DNA of 64,000 bases. It comes from Betaproteobacteria bacterium (GTDB lineage Bacteria; Pseudomonadota; Gammaproteobacteria; Burkholderiales; Ga0077523). Below are positions 35,801 to 42,816 of this stretch, in pieces (the first letter of the stretch is position 1; each line of letters begins with the position of its first letter). The position numbers and the translations under genes are program-made. The notes under the pieces were generated by a model that did not search any database, was not told the origin of the DNA, and was given only the letters and a program-made list of their open reading frames with translations. The stretch covers positions 186,001-250,000 of the forward strand of contig JADJPK010000031.1 of the NCBI GenBank assembly GCA_016713305.1, written 5' to 3'.

Positions 35801-38662
35801 CCTTGCTGAAGCTCACGCCGTCGTTCAGCGGTCCCAGCACGTCGGGGTAGAACGTGTAGATGTTCTGGTCGCCCAGGTCGGACGGCGCGGCCGTGTGATC
35901 GGTGGGCAGCAGGCCCATCAGCGCATCGAGGCGTTCCCGGTCTCCGGGCTGAAAAATGGGAATGACGGTCGTGCCGAGCGTGATCGACTTCAGATCCATC
36001 TTCGAACCCGTGTCGGTCAGGAACTCGAAGATGTCCAGGTCGATCTTGAAGCCGCGCCGGATCTCGTCCTTCATGAACTCCTTCACCTTCTCCGCCAGCT
36101 CCGCCTGGAGATTCCGGATGGGATTCAGGATCGGGTCGAGCGGCTTCAACGCTTCGTCGATTCGGGTCGACAGGCCCTGCATGCGCGGTGCGCACCTGGG
36201 CGAGCTGCTTCGGCACACCCAGCATGGGGAGAAGGTGATTGTTGATGTAAGAGTCGTCGGTGAACCCATCGTCGTTCGGATCGTCCAGCTCGTCGAACAC
36301 GGCATCGATGGCGCTGACACCCTTCTCGGCATTGATGCGAGCCTGATCCGTTTCGGCCCGAGCGCCTCGCCCTCCTTGTTCTGCAGGTCCCGTTTGGACT
36401 GGGCATCGAACAGGCCCTTGGTGATCGCGAGGCCCACCGTGGGCCAGTTGCGCAGGCCTTCGTCGAGACTGTCCAGCCACTGCTGCAGGTAGGCGGTGAA
36501 GACGTCCTCGAGGAACAGGCTCGAGAACGGAGTGCCCGTCGCTGCCTGGACGATCATGTCTTCCACCAGGGTGCCCCAGTCCTTGGCGGGCGCCCGGCCC
36601 TGGAGCTTGTCGGCCACCCATTCGCGCAGGGCGAAGAGCTTGTTGAGCAGCGGCCCGCGCTCGCCCAGCACCATGAGCTGCTCGTCGCCGTTTCCGTGCG
36701 AATCGCCGGACGCCAGCGTCTCACGGACCTTCAGCGTGAGATCGCCCACTTCCACGACGGTGAAGTCGCCGTTGTTCACGACGAAGCCCGACGCGCTCAG
36801 GCGCATGCCCTTGGAGAAGCCTTCCTCGAGGAAGCTGCCCGTGGTGCGCACGAACGCGTTGTCCGCCAGATTCGCGGCCAGCGTCATGCGCTCGGTCTGC
36901 GGCACCTTCTCGACGATGCGTTCGTCGCCGGTCGCGGCTTCGTCAACCAGCGCCGCTGTATCCACGACGATCCGCGTGGCGGTGGCGGAGACAACGCGGA
37001 ACCGGCCGTTGTTGGCTTCGTTGGCAAAGCCCGAGACGGTGATCCAGAGATTGCGGCCGGCCGTCATCTCGAAGCCGTCCTTGAAGAAGTCGCCGCCCTC
37101 GTCCTGGCGGACGAACGTGTTGCCACCTAAGGTATGGATGGACACCCACGGGGAGGGTGCGAACAGCGACAGATAGGCGGGCTGCTGGACCCCGGTGCTG
37201 TGCAGGACGGTCGGATCGTTGGTGATCGGCCTGACGAAGGATTCGTAGATGAAGCGCACGGGCGCGGCGTATTCGATGCCAGGGGTGCTGTCGTTGCTCA
37301 CGTCGCCGTCGGGCAGCGTCGTGCGGTCGGGGTTGTTGTCGTAGCCGGGCGTCGCGTCGCCGAGGTAGCCTTCCACGAGATAGTGACGCAGGAAGTTGGC
37401 GAGTTCGCGCTGCTCGGAGGTGATGCTCTGGACGATGTCCCCCACGGCCGGGAACACGCCCTCGGCGAATTCGTTGACCAGCGTGTGCGCCCAGTGGTCG
37501 GCGGCCGCGTGCGTGGCGAAGCCGTAGGCCCACGCGAGGATCTGGCCCTTCTCGGTGTCGGAATAGCTCCAGTCGGATTGGGCCTTCCACGCCATGTCGA
37601 GAATGCGGGTGACCCACGTGCCCGTCATCTCGGGGTGGATGACCGCCTGGCCCATCAACAGATCGGGAAAACCGTCGGGACCCACTGTCCCGCCGTAGTA
37701 GTACGCGGCATGGTCGCGCACCGCCGCCACGATCTTGGGATGTACCAGGTACTCCTGGCCCTCGAGCGTGATGTCGCCGACGCGCCCGCCTGCGCCGTCC
37801 GCCGCGAGCAGATCGTCACGGACGTCCTTCGCGATCTCCACGTGCGTGTAGGGCTTCCACGCGACTTCGGCGAGCGGGTCGGCCTCGTCGTGCACCTGAT
37901 GGGCGTGCTCGAAACCGAGCAGGTGCCCGGCTTCGTGGGCGATGTGCTCCGCCAGCATCGCCCCGAACGCCTGGGCGTCAGTCCCGTGGCGTCGAGGTTC
38001 GCGCTGAAGACGAGCGCCTCGTCGGACCGGTCCGCGTTGCCGGCATCGACCTTTTCGGCCAGACCCAGGTAGATGCCGTACTGCGCGAAGGCCTCGCCGC
38101 GTCCGCCTACGTAGACCGTGGACCACGGACCTTCGGCGGGAGGCGTCAGGCTGAACGTCACGCCCAGACCCGGGTATTCGCCAGCAAGCGCCTCGAGCAT
38201 GGAGGCGACGATCGCCTCTTCCCGACCCGCCAGGGCCGCGGGTGCGGCGAAGGCTTCGACGTCGATCCCGTCCACACGCACGGGGCCGTCGTAGGAGACG
38301 TCCTGTGCTCCGTCCAGATCGATGACGAACCATTGACCGGACATAGCCGACGAGGAAGGTGCGGCAATGTCGACGGTGACACGGGTCCCGCTGTCGGCGG
38401 GATCGCCGTCCGCCGGAGCGGTGGAGGGGGAAACCGCGGCAGTTGCCGCGGGGACGGAAACAGGGGTGACGTCAGCGATCGTGGATGCCAGCTCGCTCTG
38501 CGCGGCGGAATCCGCGACGAGAGGGACGCCCGGAGGAGAGGCAGACAGCAGCAGACGGGCTTCGAGTTGTTCGAAGAGGACCTTGCGGCGGTGGGGAGGC
38601 TTGGCGCCCCCTCCCGTCTGGCCGCGGCTCCGCCAACGCTTGATGAGATCGCCCTTGAACAT
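3128..38662 (-). CDS. Giant LEPR-XLL-type exported multidomain protein (~11,800 codons), frame interrupted by small indels
   Basis: Seen: one coding stretch runs from an ATG at 38662 (preceded by AGGAAAGGGG) to TAA at 3128. The domain order keeps making sense across every break, and no break introduces a different gene. Frame changes lie near 37988, 36355, 36184, 35480, 35194, 30840, 29653, 14444, 13297, 12114, 11463, 11257, 11194, 9890 and 5836, plus a net in-frame 3-base loss near 13670-13690. Between breaks the frame stays open, once for 15.2 kb. N to C: LEPR-XLL-like motif, metzincin site, possible zinc-PLC-like helix, haemagglutinin-like beta repeats, RTX repeats, propeller-like part, beta-helix modules with malectin and golvesin-like domains, nidogen-like domain, cadherin-like/PKD domains, Ig, cohesin-dockerin-cohesin and a tail motif. 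Inference: a secreted or surface-displayed adhesin/matrix protein, probably type I secreted. Whether the breaks are real or sequence errors is discussed under findings. The segments are described separately below. Confidence 0.8.
5836..9890 (-). CDS. Giant protein 1, segment after the tandem repeat: beta helix, nidogen-like, Ig, cadherin-like and PKD domains
   Basis: Starting from the repeat (VELQVSTDDGANWRSIASG), this segment reads through a last beta-helix module (9600-8330; many RNNEI/GNxV turns). It continues with a nidogen-like domain (about 8130-7570; SVNSNGYLHFAGPDG, IAPLWDDLNTA), an Ig-like domain with the FSESLDGVSARSPANY signature, three cadherin-like/Big_9 domains (about 7130-6530; each ending TYTPxxDYxGxDSF), another cadherin-like domain and a PKD domain (about 6280-6050; VVDWGDG). 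The frame is lost near 5836 in a GCC-AAC context: reading on as VTYTPASDS then NGADSFSFRVYDG needs one base fewer. All of these are known adhesion-type modules of large exported proteins. Confidence 0.85.
9445..12236 (-). repeat. Tandem repeat copy A (2,792 bp) in giant gene 1: beta-helix + golvesin-like + malectin module
   Basis: The unit is repeated directly after itself (copy B, 12237-15024). Each copy starts, on the plus strand, with AGCACCACGTTGG (9445, 12237, and again at 15025 after copy B), which encodes NVVL at a beta-helix turn on the minus strand. Reading the minus strand, a copy encodes a beta helix, a closing NNILW..SDYNLFHL strand, a golvesin-C-terminal-like domain (DDGDAGFTTTGTWTSV, around 11030-10640), LGAYGNSAQ, an IDWRSAG strand and a malectin-like sugar-binding domain (about 10355-9890; VRLHFAETGG, RRFDVVVNGTNV). 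Copy A loses its frame near 12114, 11463, 11257, 11194 and 9890. At each of these sites copy B has one base more or fewer, almost always in a C or T run. Confidence 0.93.
12237..15024 (-). repeat. Tandem repeat copy B (2,788 bp) in giant gene 1
   Basis: This is nearly identical to copy A. I counted only four base substitutions (10213/13007, 10993/13777, and 11863/14645 among them; one site is approximate) but about eight indel sites. Copy B lacks one C near 14444 and one near 13297, and lacks three bases in total near 13670-13690, where copy A reads DGLAPGIYRLGATWP and copy B reads garbled but in frame. Otherwise the domain content is as for copy A, with the malectin-like domain at about 13160-12680. 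The third AGCACCACGTTGG at 15025 marks the right boundary and is followed by unrelated beta-helix sequence. Confidence 0.93.
14444..29653 (-). CDS. Giant protein 1, fourth segment: beta repeats, RTX block, propeller-like part, beta-helix modules
   Basis: This is 15.2 kb without an interruption. From 29653 to about 22500 it holds haemagglutinin-like repeats with many strands of the form AFIGAGAxVxAGGDV. From 21945 to 20973 it holds RTX calcium-binding nonapeptides. From about 20850 to 19560 it holds a region with repeated VVVWTDTR and VVAWTQE strands, probably a beta propeller. From about 19560 it holds modules, each built from a right-handed parallel beta helix (many NNxI/GNxV turns), a closing part (SDYNLY..LGAYG) and an LSPNG..GRTVDIRWRSSG fibronectin-like domain; a FESGTTGWTVNVSGG segment near 18080 resembles a carbohydrate-binding jelly roll. 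It ends near 14444, where one C of a C run is missing compared with the other copy of the tandem repeat. Confidence 0.85.
20973..21945 (-). repeat. RTX calcium-binding nonapeptide block
   Basis: About 325 residues of GGxGxDxxx repeats, including GGEGADEIDGDEGDD, GGAGNDRLFGSEDG, GGRGDDVL and GEGGDDLIEG. Known role: these units bind calcium as parallel beta rolls, are typical of type I secreted proteins, and fold after export. Here the block sits in the middle of the protein (about residues 5,570-5,900 of ~11,800), not near the C-terminus as in classical RTX toxins. Confidence 0.93.
22500..34350 (-). repeat. About 11.8 kb of haemagglutinin-like beta-strand repeats
   Basis: Within giant gene 1, about 3,950 residues repeat an irregular unit of roughly 50-60 residues. 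Each unit has a glycine/valine-rich strand (for example GVGGAVGVTLVDSDTNAFIG), a short AxVxA turn and a GDVxVxA strand followed by a D/E-rich turn. The pattern resembles filamentous-haemagglutinin and LktA-family adhesin repeats and predicts a long beta-solenoid fibre. Units vary in sequence, so there is no long exact DNA repeat. Boundaries are approximate. Confidence 0.8.
29654..30840 (-). CDS. Giant protein 1, third segment: haemagglutinin-like beta repeats
   Basis: This stretch of about 395 residues lies between two single frame changes. Its content is the same beta-repeat type as both neighbours: alternating glycine/alanine-rich strands (GVGIGLDVTVLIKETRAVIG, ARVEAGGDVVVLADGSEDIV). The upstream join reads NEAS-TGA in the previous frame and then THVRATRGGIDVTA in this one, with one base missing near 30840. 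The downstream join reads AGAIGAGSTG and then GIGAGVSVNTFTKRTEAAIG in the next frame, with one base missing in a G run near 29653. The segment has no start of its own and is not a separate gene. Confidence 0.75.
30841..37987 (-). CDS. Giant protein 1, second segment: metzincin site, possible zinc-PLC-like region, first beta-repeat block
   Basis: It opens with HEAGHLLGFEH (37905-37937), a full HExxHxxGxxH metzincin zinc motif. About 120 residues later AYGFATHAAADHWAHT resembles a metal-binding helix of zinc-dependent phospholipase C-like domains (tentative). A mostly alpha region of about 800 residues follows, with no family I can name, including a coiled-looking part near 36050-36150 (LQAELAEKVKEFMKDEIRRG). 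From about 34350 on, the sequence becomes haemagglutinin-like beta repeats, with acidic/Lys-rich inserts at 33650 (AEDDGIAKNTEGEKKLDEYK), 32550 and 31330. Four breaks lie inside: near 36355 and 36184, and near 35480 and 35194. Each pair cancels, and the alternative frame between them reads well (DAVFDELDDPNDDGFTDD; VPNRTYRVQASWVANV). Confidence 0.78.
37988..38662 (-). CDS. Giant protein 1, N-terminal segment: LEPR-XLL-like motif and start of metalloprotease domain
   Basis: The first 25 residues are basic and lack a normal Sec signal. Residues 30-41 read FEQLEARLLLSA, matching the LEPR-XLL motif known from the N-termini of very large bacterial surface proteins (here EAR replaces the usual EPR). 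An Ala/Pro/Ser-rich linker of about 60 residues follows, then a folded domain beginning around SGQWFVIDLDGA. That domain leads into a matrixin-like fold whose zinc site lies just after the break. The start ATG at 38662 is favoured by its purine-rich ribosome site and by the motif position. The frame is lost near 37988 in ACGGGACT; adding one G gives DATGTDAQAFGAML and joins the next segment, so this is most simply one missing base in a G run. Confidence 0.82.
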
Positions 38663-38899
38663 GCCCCTTTCCTTTTTTGGCCGTTGTTCTGTCAACCGGC
38701 TTGCGGAAAGGGCGGCACGGACGACCGGATGGAAAGCGATATCACGGTCGAGATCCGCAATGCCGCCGAACGTCCCCACGCCGGACTCGACCGGGCGAGC
38801 GTCACGGGCCGCCTCGGGTCGGATTGCCTTGGTCTTGCTGTCCGAGGGGAGGGCGGTCGGTCCGCCCGTTGTTGGATGAGGTCTCCTCAGGACTGCTGA

Positions 38900-38928
38900 A
38901 ACATACTACCGCCGCCAGATGTTGTCCA
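38900..38928 (-). promoter_or_regulatory. Candidate sigma-70 promoter for giant gene 1
   Basis: On the minus strand, TGGACA (38923-38928) is separated by exactly 17 bases from TATGTT (38900-38905), 5/6 and 4/6 matches to the consensus. Transcription would start near 38893 and leave a leader of about 230 bases before the ATG at 38662. The leader includes a GGGCGG/CCGCCC hairpin at 38851-38867. The rest of the 398-base gap between 38662 and 39061 holds a short tandem repeat and a palindrome (listed separately) and no gene that I can support. Confidence 0.4.
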
Positions 38929-38997
38929 TGTGACCGCGCAACAGACGTTACGATCCGGGATCGGCCTTGCAGTCGTGGCGCCCGGGCCTCGCCCATC

Positions 38998-39035
38998 TGC
39001 CGCAACGCCCCCGTATTGCCGCAACGCCCCCGTAT
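38998..39035. repeat. Two tandem copies of a 19-bp sequence
   Basis: TGCCGCAACGCCCCCGTAT is present twice in a row, followed by a third partial TGCCG. It lies in the gap between the PEP-CTERM gene and giant gene 1 and touches the palindrome at 39037-39052. Function unknown. Confidence 0.8.
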
Positions 39036-39036
39036 T

Positions 39037-39052
39037 GCCGGAACGTTCCGGC
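39037..39052. promoter_or_regulatory. 16-bp perfect palindrome downstream of the PEP-CTERM gene
   Basis: GCCGGAACGTTCCGGC is perfectly self-complementary and begins 9 bases past the stop of the PEP-CTERM gene (minus strand). Having no loop and no T tract, it looks more like a protein-binding dyad than an intrinsic terminator, but either is possible. It lies about 110 bases upstream of the candidate promoter of giant gene 1. Confidence 0.4.
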
Positions 39053-39060
39053 CGGTGGGA

Positions 39061-39756
39061 TCAGGTCCGGCGCTTTCCTCTCCGGCCCAGCGCCAGCATC
39101 CCCAGTCCCGCTCCCAGCAGGACCCACGTCCCAGGTTCAGGCACCGGTGCCATCTCGCCGGTCACGCCCGTCTCCAGCCAGAAGGCGTCCCAGACGTTGT
39201 TGACGGAATAGCCGCGCATCTCGATGGTGTTGACGCCGTCGACGAAGACACCGGTGCCGGCGCCGACCGAGAAGGAAAGATCGGCAGAGAACGTGTAGCC
39301 GCCGCCGTAGTCGGTCCCTGCGACCAGCTGGCCGTTGATGTAGATGCCGCGGGCCGCGTCCGCCACGCGGAATTTCCCTGCCAGAGCGACCGTGTCGATG
39401 TCGTAGTCGGAGAGGTCGAAGGTACGGCGCAGGTACACCATGGTGCCCATGCCCCATCCGGTCGTGGGGCTCGTCGCCACGACGCCCGGCGTCGTCACCC
39501 ATGCCGCCGTGCCGGGAACCGTCTCCATGCCGCAGCAGGTCTGGCCAGACGAATAGTCGGGGTAGGACCCCGGATAGGCCACACGGGCAGCGTCGAAGTC
39601 CACCCCGTCGGTGGAGATGGTCCAGAAGGGATCGAGCGATCCCGCGGAAAGGACGGCTCCATTGGAGTCCGTTCCGGTGTTGAGCTGAATGTCGGCGTAG
39701 GCTACACCGGTCGTGACGGCCATCGTGACGACGGTCCCGAGCAGGAACTGCTTCAT
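39061..39756 (-). CDS. PEP-CTERM sorting-domain protein
   Basis: 231 residues from an ATG at 39756, chosen for the AGGGAGA ribosome site and the signal peptide directly behind it (MKQFLLGTVVTMAVTTGVAYA, residues 1-21). The mature part is a beta-rich domain of about 180 residues (TFDLSDYDIDTVALAGKF, ARGIYINGQLVAG) that I cannot assign; it has the look of the discoidin/jelly-roll parts often seen in this class. The C-terminus is a textbook PEP-CTERM signal: VPEPGTWVLLGAGLGMLALG followed by basic residues. Known biology: exosortase (EpsH) processes such proteins and they are linked to extracellular polysaccharide. No exosortase gene is in this window. It lies between mscS and giant gene 1 on the same strand, with 137 bases to mscS. 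Confidence 0.93.
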   Translation of the reverse strand: MKQFLLGTVVTMAVTTGVAYADIQLNTGTDSNGAVLSAGSLDPFWTISTDGVDFDAARVAYPGSYPDYSSGQTCCGMETVPGTAAWVTTPGVVATSPTTGWGMGTMVYLRRTFDLSDYDIDTVALAGKFRVADAARGIYINGQLVAGTDYGGGYTFSADLSFSVGAGTGVFVDGVNTIEMRGYSVNNVWDAFWLETGVTGEMAPVPEPGTWVLLGAGLGMLALGRRGKRRT

Positions 39757-39807
39757 GTGCGATCTCCCTGGAAAATCAGCGGCCGCCGGTTCGTGCGTGC
39801 CGGCGAT

Positions 39808-39827
39808 CGTGCGGGAGAGACCGCACG
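39808..39827 (-). terminator. Hairpin downstream of mscS, possible weak terminator
   Basis: CGTGCGG and CCGCACG form a 7-bp stem around a 6-base loop, in the 137-base gap between the end of mscS and the PEP-CTERM start. No T run follows on the minus strand, so termination is uncertain. Confidence 0.35.
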
Positions 39828-39893
39828 GCGCGTGCCTGCCGGCCTGCCCCATCGGGGTGGCGGCCGCGAAGCCGCTGCGGAGGAAATCCGCTC

Positions 39894-40826
39894 TCAGTGT
39901 GGGGATGCCGCGGAGGATTCGGCAGGCCGGGCCGCGTCGTCCCGCGGCGCCCTGCGCAGTTCCAGGATGCCGTCCCGAAGATGCAGGTCCCGCTGGGGAA
40001 AGGGAATCTCGATGCCTTGTTCGTCGAAAGCGCGCTTGAGCCGGCGCAGATACTCCCGCCGCACGTTCCACTGCTCGAGCGGCATCACGCGGAACCTTCC
40101 ACGGATCACGATGGCCGAGTCATCCCACTTCTCCACGCCCGCCAGCTCGAAGGCGTCCAGGATCTTCTGCCCGAAAACCGCGTCGTCGCGCATGGACGCT
40201 GCGACGGACTGCATGACGGTCATCACCCGGTCGACGTCCTCCTTGTAGGCGACGCTCACATCCACCACGGCCTGCGCGAACCCGCGGCTCATGTTGACCA
40301 CGGTCCGGATCTCGCCGTTGGGAACGAAGTGCACGTTGCCGTCGTAGTCGCGCAGACGCACGAACCGCAGCGTCACCTCCTCCACCAGGCCCGAATGGTC
40401 GCCGAGCTTCACCACGTCCCCCTGTCGGATCTGGTTCTCGAGCAACAGGAAGAAGCCGGTGAAATAGTCTTTGACGAGACTTTGCGCGCCGAAGCCGATG
40501 GCGATGCCGGCCACGCCGGTCGCGCCGAGGATCGGGGCGATCGAGACGCCCAGTTCCGAGAGCACCAGCACCCCGGCGACGAGCGACACGGCCACTGCAA
40601 CGAGATAGCGGAATGCCCTTCCGAGGGTTTCCGCGCGCTTGACCGCCTCGGCATCCTCGAGCCGGCTGGCGATCCGGATTCGGACCTTGCGAATCATCCT
40701 CTGCAGAAAGAGGGTCAGAGCCCAGGCGACCAGGAGAATGATCAGCACCCGCACGGCCGTCACGCCCCAGCTTCCCATCCCTGACAAGGATGCCCTGGCC
40801 TCTTCCACCCACGACGCCCCTCTCAT
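39894..40826 (-). CDS. Small-conductance mechanosensitive channel (MscS family)
   Basis: 310 residues. There are three membrane segments: about residues 23-42 (VTAVRVLIILLVAWALTLFL), 74-94 (YLVAVAVSLVAGVLVLSELG) and the pore helix at 98-125 (LGATGVAGIAIGFGAQSLVK). The beta domain follows (GDVVKLGDHSGLVEEVTLR) and ends in NVHFVPNGEI, then the mixed C-terminal domain. Family role: a homoheptamer in the inner membrane that opens on osmotic downshock and releases solutes. The ATG at 40826 overlaps the GH15 stop as TGATG, with GAGGTG six bases upstream; a GTG one codon earlier is also possible. The overlap suggests translational coupling with the GH15 gene. It fits the osmotic theme of the neighbouring trehalose genes. 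Confidence 0.93.
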   Translation of the reverse strand: MRGASWVEEARASLSGMGSWGVTAVRVLIILLVAWALTLFLQRMIRKVRIRIASRLEDAEAVKRAETLGRAFRYLVAVAVSLVAGVLVLSELGVSIAPILGATGVAGIAIGFGAQSLVKDYFTGFFLLLENQIRQGDVVKLGDHSGLVEEVTLRFVRLRDYDGNVHFVPNGEIRTVVNMSRGFAQAVVDVSVAYKEDVDRVMTVMQSVAASMRDDAVFGQKILDAFELAGVEKWDDSAIVIRGRFRVMPLEQWNVRREYLRRLKRAFDEQGIEIPFPQRDLHLRDGILELRRAPRDDAARPAESSAASPH

Positions 40827-42679
40827 CACACCACCTCATGCCACGAGCGGGACAACCGCACGGCACCGTTGACCACCCCCACCATGGAATACGTCTGCGG
40901 AAAGTTGCCCCACAGCTCGTGCGTCTCGCGGTCGATGTCCTCGGAAAGCAGTCCCAGCGCATTGCGGCTCGCCAGCATCGCCTCGAAGATCTCTCTCGCC
41001 TCCTGCGTCCGGCCGACACGCGCGAGCGCATCGATGCGCCAGAACGAGCACACGTTGAACGCGGTACGCGGCAGGCCGAAGTCGTCCGCGCCCTCGTATC
41101 GCCGCATGTAGGGGCCGTCGCAGAGCGTCTGCTCCATGGCCTGCACCGTCTGCACGAAGTGCGGGTCGCGTGGATCGATGAAACCGACTTCCGCCATCAG
41201 CAGCACGCTCGCATCCAGTTCGTGACCGCCGAAGACGGAGGCGAATGCCTGCCGCTTGCTGCTCCACGCTCGCTCCAGGATGCACGCGCGGATCGCATCG
41301 GCTCTTTCCCGCCAACGCGCGACGGAGGCTTCGGCATTCAGCCGTCCGGCGATCTTGGCGAGCCGGTCGCAGGCGGCCCAGCACATGAGCGACGAGGACG
41401 TGTGAACGTTGGCGCGGGTGCGAAGCTCCCACATGCCTGCATCCGGCTTGTCGTGGAGCAGCCATGCCCGCTCGCCCACCGCCTCCAGTGCATGGAAATC
41501 GTTGGCGTCCGCGGGCCGCAGCAACCGGTGATCGAAGAACGCCTGGGCCGCGCCGAGAACGATGTTGCCGTAGACGTCGTGCTGGTGGTGTTCGAACGCC
41601 TGGTTGCCGACACGTACCGGGCCCATCCCGCGGTAGCCCGGCAGCGTGGGCACGATGTCCTCCGGAAGCTCCCTCTCCAGGCCCACTCCGTAGAGAGGCT
41701 GCACGTGGCCCCCCTGTGAATCGCGGACGACGTCCTGCAGCCAGCGCAGGTAGTCCTCCATGGTTCCCACCTCCGACAGGCTGTTCAGCGCGCGCACGAC
41801 GAAGAACGCATCGCGCAGCCAGCAGAAGCGGTAGTCCCAGTTGCGCCCGCTGTCGGGCGCTTCAGGGATGCTCGTGGTCATGGCGGCGACAATCGCGCCG
41901 GTCTCCTCGAACTGGCACAGCTTGAGCGTGATGGCCGCGCGGATCACCGCGTCCTGCCACTCCAGCGGCACGGCGAGCCTGCGCGTCCATTCGCGCCAGT
42001 GCGACACCGTGTGTTCCTCGAACGCGCGTGCCGTGTCCTCGATGGAGCCGTCGAGCGTCTCGTCGGGTCCGAGAATCAGGCTGACGGGCGCATGCAGCGA
42101 GAACCAGTTCTGGCGGATGACATACGTGAGCGGTACGTTGGCGGTCAGTCGCAGCGTCTGCCCCGGCAGGACGAATCGCAGATGATTGCTGCCCCGGGTG
42201 ATGGATGGCGCCACGGCGTTCCATTCCCCTCGCGGTTCCAGTCGCACGCGGACGCGGGGGCGCCCGCTCACCGCCCGAACGCGGCGCACGAGCTGGGCCG
42301 GCCGGAACATCCGCCCGTGCTGCGGAAAGCGGGGCGCGAAATCGACGATCTCCACGCCCTGTCCCGCTTCATCGAAGAGGCGGGTGCGCAGCACGGCTGT
42401 CCCGGGCACGTATTCCTGCTCACTGCGCGCGAAGCGTTCGATCTCGATCGCGAAATCGCCACCAGCCCCCTGATCCGGGGTTGTGGAAAGCAGCGCGCAG
42501 AACACCGGATCGGCATCGAACCGCGGCATGCAGGCCCAGACGATCCGGGCGGTCCGGTCGACGAGCGCGCCCACCGTGCAATTGCCGACGAGCCCCAGTT
42601 CCAGGCGAGCGTGGGCACGCTCCATCCCGTGGCCGGGCCCGATGACGGCTCGACCAATGACGAGTCGGTGTTCTGTCAT
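40826..42679 (-). CDS. Glycoside hydrolase family 15 protein (glucoamylase/trehalase-like)
   Basis: About 617 residues from the ATG at 42679. The N-terminal beta-sandwich opens LGLVGNCTVGALVDRTARIVW. The (alpha/alpha)6 catalytic part has GRNWDYRFCWLRDA at about residue 277, a likely general-acid Glu in GMWELRTRANVHTSSSLMCW at about 418, and LLSEDIDRETHELWGNFPQ, the base region, near the C-terminus. Family members hydrolyse alpha-glucosidic bonds (glucoamylase, glucodextranase or trehalase), and the exact substrate is not readable. No signal peptide is seen, so it is probably cytoplasmic. It is divergent from otsA-otsB and upstream of mscS; GH15 genes often sit with otsA/otsB, where they may turn over trehalose or glycogen (inference). 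An in-frame ATG at 42625 is an alternative start; neither has a clear ribosome site. Confidence 0.9.
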   Translation of the reverse strand: MTEHRLVIGRAVIGPGHGMERAHARLELGLVGNCTVGALVDRTARIVWACMPRFDADPVFCALLSTTPDQGAGGDFAIEIERFARSEQEYVPGTAVLRTRLFDEAGQGVEIVDFAPRFPQHGRMFRPAQLVRRVRAVSGRPRVRVRLEPRGEWNAVAPSITRGSNHLRFVLPGQTLRLTANVPLTYVIRQNWFSLHAPVSLILGPDETLDGSIEDTARAFEEHTVSHWREWTRRLAVPLEWQDAVIRAAITLKLCQFEETGAIVAAMTTSIPEAPDSGRNWDYRFCWLRDAFFVVRALNSLSEVGTMEDYLRWLQDVVRDSQGGHVQPLYGVGLERELPEDIVPTLPGYRGMGPVRVGNQAFEHHQHDVYGNIVLGAAQAFFDHRLLRPADANDFHALEAVGERAWLLHDKPDAGMWELRTRANVHTSSSLMCWAACDRLAKIAGRLNAEASVARWRERADAIRACILERAWSSKRQAFASVFGGHELDASVLLMAEVGFIDPRDPHFVQTVQAMEQTLCDGPYMRRYEGADDFGLPRTAFNVCSFWRIDALARVGRTQEAREIFEAMLASRNALGLLSEDIDRETHELWGNFPQTYSMVGVVNGAVRLSRSWHEVV

Positions 42680-42816
42680 TGAGTGAAGGGTGTGCCGGCC
42701 CATGGTCGTCGCCATGCAGGCGGCAAGGCAATCGCCGTGCCGCAACTTTGCCCGCCTCGCAGCGGAAACGTTCACGGTTCGCCGGAACTGCGCCGACGCC
42801 GGATCTCGCCCCTGCT

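Noticed and set aside
5836..37988. Programmed ribosomal frameshifting as the explanation for the breaks in giant gene 1
   Set aside because: The sites share no slippery heptamer or downstream structure, they need shifts in both directions, and a dozen or more per gene would make almost no product.
3128..38662. Calling giant gene 1 a decayed pseudogene
   Set aside because: Open stretches up to 15.2 kb have no premature stops, and the breaks are single-base changes, many in homopolymers, with cancelling pairs. Not excluded, but less likely than error.
38677..40248. A 523-codon plus-strand open frame across the PEP-CTERM gene
   Set aside because: It is antisense to a PEP-CTERM gene with a clear signal peptide and sorting domain and has no motif of its own.
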